35,071 bases of DNA from Planctomycetota bacterium (GTDB lineage: Bacteria; Planctomycetota; Phycisphaerae; SM23-33): NCBI GenBank assembly GCA_026693065.1, contig JAPLNA010000027.1, positions 1-35,071 on the forward strand, read 5' to 3'. The translations under genes and the position numbers were made by a program. The first letter of the stretch is position 1. Every line of letters starts with the position of its first letter. A model generated the notes under the pieces. That model did no database searches. It was not told the DNA's origin and saw only the letters and a list, made by a program, of their open reading frames with translations. Shown here piece by piece: positions 8,415-14,337 of this stretch.

Positions 8415-8594
8415 ATGAACGAGATCGAACTGGAAACCATGCTGTACGAGCTGCTGCAGGACCGGGATGAGGCGCCGGAGATCGCCCGGGCGGAGACCTT
8501 CGAGGAAGCCGGGCTGCTGACGGACAACCGGGGCCTGGTGGTCCGGACGACCGACGGCAGCGAGTTTGAGATCACCATCGTCCAGCGCCGGTAG
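8415..8594 (+). CDS. Short phage ORF (59 residues), unknown function
   Basis: ATG at 8415 with CGGAGAG upstream, TAG at 8592-8594. The product is strongly acidic: MNEIELETMLYELLQDRDEA at the start and VVRTTDGSEFEITIVQRR at the end. It fills the gap between two better supported genes with normal spacing and a good ribosome site. Function unknown; the acidic character would suit a small DNA mimic or inhibitor, but that is speculation. Confidence 0.55.
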   Translation: MNEIELETMLYELLQDRDEAPEIARAETFEEAGLLTDNRGLVVRTTDGSEFEITIVQRR

Positions 8595-8609
8595 GCACGG
8601 AGAACGACC

Positions 8610-9074
8610 ATGACACCCAAGAAACCCAAGACGCCCAAGACACTCACCACGCTGGAAGCCGCGAACATCGGACGCCAGATGGGCGTTCGCGGCCTGTGCA
8701 TCTACCGCGACGACGTCGACCGCGACCTCTGGCAGATCGTCACGCCCGGGCGGGTCGAATCGCACGAGCCGATGGACAAGAAGAGCTGGCGGGCATTCAT
8801 CACCGCCTCCGGCTGGATCGAACGCCCGGTTCGATACGACGCGGGCAACGGCCGCAAGGTCACGGTGCCGGCCAGCGACGAGCAGGATCTCTTCGACGCC
8901 ATCCGCGAGCAGCTCAGCCCTCACGCGGTGGCGGCCATCGCATCGTGCCTGCAGACCAACCGCACCAACAACACGGAGGTGGACCGGGAGGTCCACTGGT
9001 TCGCCGAGGAGCTGTACAAGCTGCTCGGCGGGTACGAACAGCAATCCCGGCTCGCCGAAGAGTTGGGTCTTTGA
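8610..9074 (+). CDS. Hypothetical phage protein
   Basis: 154 residues. GGAG sits 7 nt before the ATG. The N-terminus is Lys/Pro/Thr-rich (TPKKPKTPKTLTT). The middle has a strand pattern (RGLCIYRDDVDRDLWQIVTPGRV) and SGWIERPVRYDAGNGRKVTVPASDEQDLFDAI. The C-terminus is helical with HWFAEELYKLLGGYEQQSRLAEELGL. No family recognised. It is in the rightward small-gene operon. Confidence 0.7.
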   Translation: MTPKKPKTPKTLTTLEAANIGRQMGVRGLCIYRDDVDRDLWQIVTPGRVESHEPMDKKSWRAFITASGWIERPVRYDAGNGRKVTVPASDEQDLFDAIREQLSPHAVAAIASCLQTNRTNNTEVDREVHWFAEELYKLLGGYEQQSRLAEELGL

Positions 9075-9125
9075 GATCGGACACCCGCCCGGCGTAGTGC
9101 CGGGCCCAACGGAAAGGAACGCATC

Positions 9126-9734
9126 ATGACGAAGAAGCAGGTACAAATCGGAAGCGTGTACAGCGCGAAGGTCTCGGGCAAGCTGGCTCGGGTCCGTCTG
9201 GTGGCCGAGAGCAAGCACGGCGGATGGGACGCCACGAACCTGGACACGGGCAAGCCGGTCCGGATCAAGAGCGCCCAGCGTCTCCGCCGGTGCCTGGACG
9301 CCAAGGAACAGCCGGCGGCCAAGCCCAAGGCCAAGATCATGTCGAAGGCCGAGTACGAGGGCACGCCGGCCGTCGCCACGAAGAAGGACGTCGCCGCGAC
9401 CGTCGACGCCGTCGAGAATGGCAACCTCGCCGAGGGCGTGACGGTCCCGACGAAGAAGGCCCGCAAGCCCAAGGCCGCCGTGGAAAAGACGCCCCGCAAG
9501 CCCAGCGGGCTGGACATGGCCGCCAAGGTCCTCCACGCGGCCGGCACGCCGATGACCGCCCAGGAGATCAGCGACGGGGCGATCAAGGCCGGGTGGCAGA
9601 CCAACGGCAAGACGCCCCACGCCACGCTCTACGCCGCGATCATCCGAGAAATAAGTGCCAAGGGCGGCCAGAGCCGGTTCCGCAAGACCGAGCGGGGCAA
9701 GTTCGAGTCCACCGGCGTCACGGCGGAGGCCTGA
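9126..9734 (+). CDS. HARE-HTH domain protein
   Basis: 202 residues. The N-terminal 55 residues are beta-rich (VQIGSVYSAKVSGKLARVRLV...) and could be a small SH3/KOW-like fold. Residues about 60-125 form a Lys/Ala/Pro linker (PKPKAKIM..., TKKARKPKAAVEKT). Residues about 129-195 match the HARE-HTH winged-helix domain (HB1/ASXL/restriction-endonuclease HTH): GLDMAAKVLHAAGTPMTAQEI, then a helix with KTPHATLYAAIIREI. The family is linked to recognition of modified DNA, so it may act with the phage's own methyltransferases; that link is inference. AAAGGAA precedes the ATG. Confidence 0.8.
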   Translation: MTKKQVQIGSVYSAKVSGKLARVRLVAESKHGGWDATNLDTGKPVRIKSAQRLRRCLDAKEQPAAKPKAKIMSKAEYEGTPAVATKKDVAATVDAVENGNLAEGVTVPTKKARKPKAAVEKTPRKPSGLDMAAKVLHAAGTPMTAQEISDGAIKAGWQTNGKTPHATLYAAIIREISAKGGQSRFRKTERGKFESTGVTAEA

Positions 9735-9737
9735 GCG

Positions 9738-10118
9738 ATGCAGACGCGAATCCGACATCGCGACGTGCGGTTCGAGGTGGTCGATGACCACCTCGTCCGC
9801 ACTGTGACCGGCCCGGACGGCCGCTCCTACGTCCACCGCTGCGGGCACGAGGCTTTTCGGCGGGTGGCCTTCGCCTTCGAGAGCTGCCCGCCGGCGGGGT
9901 TGACCATTGTGACGCTGGCGCCCAGCCTGGACCTGCCCAACACGCAGGTCAACGTCGCCCTGGAGTTCCTGAAGGACCGCGGCTGCGTCGTGACACGTCA
10001 CCGCAGCAACTACCCGGCCTCGGACTTCGTCTACGAGGACGCCCTGATCGAATGGCACGCCCGAGCAGAGGATGGCGAAGAGCCAGGCATACCCAGTGAA
10101 CCACCGCTTCCCACGTAG
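9738..10118 (+). CDS. Hypothetical protein, possible winged helix
   Basis: 126 residues. The ATG lies 3 nt after the previous stop, with GGAGG upstream inside the preceding gene. N-terminal strands (RIRHRDVRFEVVDDHLVRTV, GRSYVHRCGHEAF) are followed by a helix-strand pattern (LPNTQVNVALEFLKDRGCVVTRHRSNYPAS) that looks like a winged-helix recognition part. Function unknown. It ends the rightward operon and converges on the DUF1937 remnant 5 nt away. Confidence 0.7.
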   Translation: MQTRIRHRDVRFEVVDDHLVRTVTGPDGRSYVHRCGHEAFRRVAFAFESCPPAGLTIVTLAPSLDLPNTQVNVALEFLKDRGCVVTRHRSNYPASDFVYEDALIEWHARAEDGEEPGIPSEPPLPT

Positions 10119-10123
10119 CACCA

Positions 10124-10443
10124 TCACATCACCTCCACATGCGTCCCGGTCCCAGCGGCCGGGACGCTCTCAGCCCGGATACCCACGCTGGCGGGGACGA
10201 TCAGCATGATCGGCAACTCCAACTTGGCCGCGATGTCCAGTTCGGCCTGGACGCCGACGCTCTCCTTCCAGCCGTCCAGCATCAGCACGGCCAGGGCGTT
10301 GCAGGCTTCCAGGTGGGCCCGGTCGTAGGACTCCCAGAACTTCCAGTCGCCCGCCAGGCTGTAGCGCATGAGAGGGAACGAATGGGTGAACGCCCGATCC
10401 TCGTCGACCGGTTCCTCCAGTAGGGACACGCCAGGTAGATCAT
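10124..10443 (-). pseudogene. DUF1937-family (nucleoside deoxyribosyltransferase-like) remnant
   Basis: A strong ribosome site (AAGGAGG) and ATG at 10443 begin MIYLACPY, exactly how DUF1937 proteins start. The frame is then lost. The rest of the family appears in another frame from about 10415 to 10124: FTHSFPLMRYSLAGDWKFW, then YDRAHLEACNALAVLMLDGW, then VGVQAELDIAAKLELP. In intact members about 33 residues separate these parts, so a deletion with a frameshift has occurred. A 101-residue frame from GTG at 10429 exists, but it lacks the N-terminal strand and a ribosome site. Family knowledge: Rossmann-like, related to nucleoside 2-deoxyribosyltransferases. Probably non-functional. Confidence 0.65.
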
Positions 10444-10481
10444 GCTGCCTCCTTCACGTAGACTTTCTTGGTAAAGAGTTC

Positions 10482-10523
10482 TTGACTATCCTCCGACGCT
10501 AGATAAGATACCTTTACTAGCGT
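10482..10523 (+). promoter_or_regulatory. Fic gene promoter with inverted repeat
   Basis: TTGACT (10482-10487), a 16-nt spacer and TAAGAT (10504-10509) form a good sigma70-type promoter 44 nt before the Fic ATG. The -10 box is bracketed by a 7-bp inverted repeat, ACGCTAG (10496-10502) and CTAGCGT (10517-10523). A dimeric regulator bound there would block transcription. Inferred from sequence only. Confidence 0.6.
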
Positions 10524-10553
10524 TGTCCCCTGGGCAAGGAGCGTTGACCAACC

Positions 10554-11720
10554 ATGGCGCGAGTCACAGGCAAATATCGAATAACCGGCGTGGGAGAGGA
10601 GAAGGTGAAGGCCTTCATCCCGCATCCGCTGCCTCCCGCGAATCCGCCGCTCGTGATCGATGGGGAGCTCGCGGCCCTCCACGCGGAGGCCCTGGCTGCT
10701 GTCGGCCGACTGAACGTCGCGGCGGCCCTGGTGCCCAGCCCCAACTGGTTCCTGTACGGCTTCCTGCGAAAGGAGGCCGTCATCTCCTCGCAGATCGAGG
10801 GTACGCAGGCAACACTGATGGACGTGGTGGCCTACGAGGCCACGCGAAAGGCACAGCGCCCCGCCGACGTGGAAGAGGTGTGCAACTACACTGAGGCACT
10901 GACCTTCGCCCGCAGCCAGATCGGCAAGCCCAACGGTCTGCCGCTGTGTACCCGGCTGCTTTGTGAGGCCCACAAACGATTGATGCGAGGCACCCGCGGC
11001 TCGGAAAAACAGCCCGGCATGATCCGTACCTCGCAGAACTGGATCGGCGGCAGCCGCCCGGGCAACGCGACCTTCGTTCCGCCGCCCCACGACGTCGTGC
11101 CGGAGGCCCTGGCCCAACTGGACCGCTGGATTCATCGCAACGATCCGCTTCCGGCGCTGGTGCGTGCTGGACTGGCGCACGTACAGTTCGAGACCATCCA
11201 CCCGTTCCTTGACGGCAACGGCCGCATCGGTCGGTTGCTCATCACGCTGCTGGTGGAACACTGGGGCCTGCTGGACAGCCCATTGCTCTACCTGAGTCTG
11301 GCGTTCAAGCGACACCGGGCTGAATACTACCGCGCCCTGCTGGAGGTGCGGACAGCCGGCGACTGGGAAGGCTGGATGGCATTCTTCCTGCGCTGCGTCC
11401 ATGAGGCGGCCGAGGATGGCGTCAGCGCCGCGCGGCGGCTGTTCACCTTGCTCGACAGAGACCGCCGTGTCGTGACCAATCACAAGGCAACGACAATACC
11501 GGCTGTCCGTTTGCTGGACCTCCTGCCCGAGCACCCGATGGTAACGTTGCTTGGAGTGATGGCCCTGCTGAAGACCACGAAACCAACCGCCGGCAAGGCC
11601 ATCGACGCCCTGGTCAAGGCCGGCGTCCTGAAAGAGACTACGGGCAAGCAGAGAGACCGCATCTACGCCTACGAGGCGTACCTGAAAGTCCTGGCCGAGG
11701 ACACGGCCGTAATCCGCTGA
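10554..11720 (+). CDS. Fic-family adenylyltransferase with built-in inhibitory motif
   Basis: 388 residues. It carries the Fic active-site motif HPFLDGNGRIGR at 216-227 (His216 catalytic). The N-terminal inhibitory helix motif SSQIEG is at 78-83, so it is a class II Fic with intramolecular autoinhibition. The flap region (GSRPGNATFVPPP near 166-178) and a C-terminal winged-helix-like part (about 300-380) are present. Fic proteins transfer AMP or related groups from nucleotides to hydroxyl side chains of target proteins. No separate antitoxin lies beside it. Convergent with the methyltransferase 2 nt away. It has its own promoter and runs against the replication operon, so it behaves as an independently expressed cargo gene. 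Confidence 0.93.
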   Translation: MARVTGKYRITGVGEEKVKAFIPHPLPPANPPLVIDGELAALHAEALAAVGRLNVAAALVPSPNWFLYGFLRKEAVISSQIEGTQATLMDVVAYEATRKAQRPADVEEVCNYTEALTFARSQIGKPNGLPLCTRLLCEAHKRLMRGTRGSEKQPGMIRTSQNWIGGSRPGNATFVPPPHDVVPEALAQLDRWIHRNDPLPALVRAGLAHVQFETIHPFLDGNGRIGRLLITLLVEHWGLLDSPLLYLSLAFKRHRAEYYRALLEVRTAGDWEGWMAFFLRCVHEAAEDGVSAARRLFTLLDRDRRVVTNHKATTIPAVRLLDLLPEHPMVTLLGVMALLKTTKPTAGKAIDALVKAGVLKETTGKQRDRIYAYEAYLKVLAEDTAVIR

Positions 11721-11722
11721 GA

Positions 11723-12526
11723 TCACGCCGGCACCTCCACGGCATCCGTCGCCGCGATCCGCAGGGCCTTCTTGCCGACGAATCCTTCCCACCTAAGGGC
11801 GATCAGATCGCAATACTGCGGGGCCAGTTCCATCAGGAACGCCCTCCGCCCCGTCTGCTCGGCCGCGATGAGCGTGCTGCCCGAGCCGCCGAAGAGGTCG
11901 AGAACGATGTTGCCCGGGACCGACGAGTTCTGAATCGCTCGCTTGGGGAGTTCCACCGGCTTGGTCGTCGGGTGATCTTCGCTCACCCTTGGCCGGGGAA
12001 TCTCCCAGACGTCGTCCAGGTCGCGCCGGTCACAGAATGACGACGTCCCGCCCTTGTGCCAACCGTACCACGCTGGCTCATATCTCCGGTGGTACTTTGA
12101 CCGCCCGAGCACAAAGGCGTCTTTCGCCCAGATGATCGTCGCCGACCAGTGGAATCCCCGAGCCCGCAGCGTGGCGTCCAGGCGGGGCCACTCCGACGCG
12201 CCGAGGATACAGTAGACGTCGCCTGTGACGATGGCCGGCACGTGCCCTATCCACGCCTCGAGGAACGCCTGGTACTGCTCCGGGGATAGGTCGTCGTTCA
12301 CCAGCCCCTCGCGCTGCCGATGGCGGGGGTTGTTGTCGCCGCCGATGGCCACGTTCCACGGCGGGTCCGTGAACATCATGGTCGCGGTATTGCCGTCCAT
12401 CAGCCGGGTCGTGTCTTCCGCCTTCGTCGAGTCACCACACAGCAGTCGGTGCCTGGACTGGATAGCGGCCGAGTATTCCTTGCCGCACCGGCGGCACGTG
12501 CATTGTCGTTGCGGGGATGCGGTCAT
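11723..12526 (-). CDS. DNA methyltransferase (beta-type, DPPW)
   Basis: 267 residues. Catalytic motif DPPW at 54-57 comes before the AdoMet-binding motif FGGSGST at 212-218, the beta-class order for N6-adenine or N4-cytosine methyltransferases. DPPW favours adenine. The N-terminus has CTCRRCG, a possible zinc-binding knuckle, then SRHRLLCGDST. This is the segment that in fused ParB-methyltransferases follows the ParB part. ATG at 12526 overlaps the stop of the upstream methyltransferase (ATGA), with AGGAG 7 nt upstream. No restriction endonuclease is adjacent, so it is an orphan enzyme, likely protecting phage DNA. The specificity cannot be read from sequence. Confidence 0.9.
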   Translation of the reverse strand: MTASPQRQCTCRRCGKEYSAAIQSRHRLLCGDSTKAEDTTRLMDGNTATMMFTDPPWNVAIGGDNNPRHRQREGLVNDDLSPEQYQAFLEAWIGHVPAIVTGDVYCILGASEWPRLDATLRARGFHWSATIIWAKDAFVLGRSKYHRRYEPAWYGWHKGGTSSFCDRRDLDDVWEIPRPRVSEDHPTTKPVELPKRAIQNSSVPGNIVLDLFGGSGSTLIAAEQTGRRAFLMELAPQYCDLIALRWEGFVGKKALRIAATDAVEVPA

Positions 12527-13362
12527 GCGTTCTCTCCTACCGGTATGGGCGAGTCGCCCGTCCGTTCCAGGATGGCGGCCTTGCCTGTGAAGTTCTGCCA
12601 GCGGACAACTGCGGTCTCAACGTACTGGGGCACCAGTTCCACCGCGAAGCACCGCCGGCCCAACTGCTCGGCGGCGATGATCGTGGTGCCGGTTCCGCAG
12701 AAGGGCTCGTACACGATGCCGCCAGTCCCATCCATCGCGCCCAGGATGTGCAGCGCCAGGTGGACCGGCATCGAAGCGGCGTGGATGGCCGACGCGACGT
12801 TCTCCCCGCTGGCACCGCGCCCCTCGTAGACGTTCGACACCGTGGAATGGAACCGGCCCGTGGGAATGGCGCGGGAGGGGCTCTCTTCGGGCGAGAAGAT
12901 CCAGACGTCCTCGAACCGGGAGTTCATGACGTTGGCGGCCATCGCAGGCTGGCCCTGCCCCTTGAACCACACCATCCGGTCAACGAAGTGGTCGCGGAAG
13001 TGATGAATCCATTCCAGCACGATCGTCTTGTTGCCCGCCAGCGACTGCAGGTTGATGGCGACCGTCTGGCAGAACGACAGGGCGATCGTCGTGAAGTCGA
13101 CCAGCAGCCGCAGGTACTCCTGGGCGGGCTTGTCGTCGCTGACGCCGATGTACTTGCTGTCTACCCGGTTCTTGTTGCCGCCGAGCGAGTTGTCGCCCGC
13201 GTTGTACGGGGGCGACGTGAAGCCCAGCGACGCCTTCTGGCCGTCCATCAGCAGGGCGACGTCCCCGGCGTTGGTGGAGTCGCCGCAGAACAGGCGGTGC
13301 CGCCCCTGGATGGGCGCCGAGTATTCCTTGCCGCACTTACGGCATGTGCATTGGCGGTTCAT
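12523..13362 (-). CDS. DNA methyltransferase (beta-type, SPPY, probably N4-cytosine)
   Basis: 279 residues from ATG at 13362 (AAGGAGG 10 nt upstream; an upstream extension of the frame is antisense-like low-complexity and rejected). Catalytic SPPY at 50-53 and AdoMet motif FCGTGTT at 221-227; SPPY is typical of N4-cytosine enzymes. The N-terminus (MNRQCTCRKCGKEYSAPIQGRHRLFCGDST in character) is clearly related to that of the downstream methyltransferase, so the pair shares an N-terminal module. It overlaps the ParB-like gene by ATGA. Three genes (ParB-like, SPPY, DPPW) are thus coupled. Confidence 0.9.
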   Translation of the reverse strand: MNRQCTCRKCGKEYSAPIQGRHRLFCGDSTNAGDVALLMDGQKASLGFTSPPYNAGDNSLGGNKNRVDSKYIGVSDDKPAQEYLRLLVDFTTIALSFCQTVAINLQSLAGNKTIVLEWIHHFRDHFVDRMVWFKGQGQPAMAANVMNSRFEDVWIFSPEESPSRAIPTGRFHSTVSNVYEGRGASGENVASAIHAASMPVHLALHILGAMDGTGGIVYEPFCGTGTTIIAAEQLGRRCFAVELVPQYVETAVVRWQNFTGKAAILERTGDSPIPVGENA

Positions 13363-13886
13363 ATCTCGTTGACCTCCTTGCAGTGCGGACAAATGGTGTG
13401 GGCGCCCAGCAGCCACAGGTCGCCCGGGCGTGTGATGGGTTCCTCCGGTGCCACCGGCACCTCGTCGGGGTCGGTCAAGCCAGCCTGAACGCCGCCGTCC
13501 AGGAGCTTGGCCAGTTCCTCGGCGTCGAAGCCCAGAAGCGAGAAGTCGATGTTGCTGCCCGCGAGTTCCCTGATCTCGATAGGCAGCAGATCCATGTCCC
13601 ACTCGGCCAGTTCGGCGGTCTTGTTATCCGCGATGCGATAGGCCCGCACCTGCTCGGGCGTCAGGTCCCTGGCGACGTGAACGGGCACCTTGGCCAGGGC
13701 GAGCTTCTGGGCGGCCTTGTACCTCGTGTGCCCGCAGATGATGACGCCGTCGGCATCGACCACGAGTGGCTGGCGGAAGCCGAACTGCTTGAGGCTGGCC
13801 GCGACGGCGTCCACGGCGCCGTCATTGACGCGGGGATTCTTGTCGTAGGGGCGGACGGTGGCGATGTCACGAAGCTCGACTTTCAT
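13359..13886 (-). CDS. ParB/Srx-like nuclease-domain protein, methyltransferase partner
   Basis: 175 residues from ATG at 13886 with GGAGG 6 nt upstream. Residues 1-100 form a ParB N-terminal domain: IATVRPYDKNPRVNDGAVDAV, GFRQPLVVDADGVIICGHTRYKAA with the GHTR box near 59-62, and RIADNKTAELAEWD. The end, ITRPGDLWLLGAHTICPHC, is the linker that in many phages continues directly into a methyltransferase (PGDLWLLGxHRLLCGDST). Here it stops after a CPHC knuckle and the methyltransferase restarts with its own Cys knuckle. This looks like a fused ParB-methyltransferase split in two. Likely role: DNA recognition or modification support rather than plasmid partition. Confidence 0.85.
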   Translation of the reverse strand: MKVELRDIATVRPYDKNPRVNDGAVDAVAASLKQFGFRQPLVVDADGVIICGHTRYKAAQKLALAKVPVHVARDLTPEQVRAYRIADNKTAELAEWDMDLLPIEIRELAGSNIDFSLLGFDAEELAKLLDGGVQAGLTDPDEVPVAPEEPITRPGDLWLLGAHTICPHCKEVNEI

Positions 13887-14337
13887 TCTGCACCTCCATG
13901 CGCACCTGCCGGAAAACCGGACAGGCGAAAGCAACTGTGTCTAGGTCGGTGATCGTTCCCGCCGCGGTCACCGCGACCTCGGCCCGGAAGGAACCATTGA
14001 ATCTGTGAAGATGGGTAGGCTGCGCGCCCACGTCCGCGCCTTGGGCTTGGCCGTAGCCTTCGCCAACCGTGCCGGAGATGTTCGAACCTGCGCCAACGTG
14101 GCGCGACCTGCGCGGCTCGCCGGGCGTTCCGAAATGGACTTCTTTCTCTTTCACCCACCCCTCGCGCACGCACGCAAGAATACAATGTGCGAGGGGGGGC
14201 GGGTGGGATAGGGAAGGAAGAAGAGAGAGAAGATATATATATTCTATATATAGGTACTTACGCACACCGACTTCTTTCCCCCTCGCCCGGTGAAACATAG
14301 GGGAAGGAAAGTGAATGATCTGGGCCAAGAGCGTCAT
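13867..14337 (-). CDS. Possible small gene between primase and ParB-like gene
   Basis: 156 codons beginning MTLLAQIIHF. The ATG at 14337 overlaps the primase stop (ATGA), with GAGGAGGGG just upstream, and the frame ends 20 nt inside the ParB-like gene. Coupling at both ends argues for translation. The predicted protein is odd: an aromatic/aliphatic stretch (KYLYIEYIYLLSLLPSLSHPPP) encoded by an AT-rich patch, then Gly/Arg-rich sequence. No family recognised. It may instead be a regulatory spacer whose open frame is accidental, so both readings stay open. Confidence 0.4.
   Translation of the reverse strand: MTLLAQIIHFPSPMFHRARGKEVGVRKYLYIEYIYLLSLLPSLSHPPPLAHCILACVREGWVKEKEVHFGTPGEPRRSRHVGAGSNISGTVGEGYGQAQGADVGAQPTHLHRFNGSFRAEVAVTAAGTITDLDTVAFACPVFRQVRMEVQNESRAS
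14229..14256. other. AT-rich patch in an otherwise GC-rich operon
   Basis: About 28 bp centred on AGATATATATATTCTATATA, flanked on the left by a purine run (ggaaggaagaagagagagaag). It is the most AT-rich stretch of the operon and is nearly self-complementary. It could be a DNA-unwinding site, a promoter, or simply the codons of the hydrophobic segment of the possible gene above. No iterons are visible beside it. Confidence 0.5.

Noticed and set aside
7695-10127. An 810-codon open frame on the minus strand opposite the small-gene operon
   Set aside because: It is antisense to six well-spaced plus-strand genes with ribosome sites; its protein is Val/Gly/Asp/Arg/His-rich without domains, a GC-driven antisense frame.
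13359-13886. A partition (plasmid) system based on the ParB-like protein
   Set aside because: No ParA is adjacent, the protein is short, and its C-terminus is the linker seen in ParB-methyltransferase fusions.
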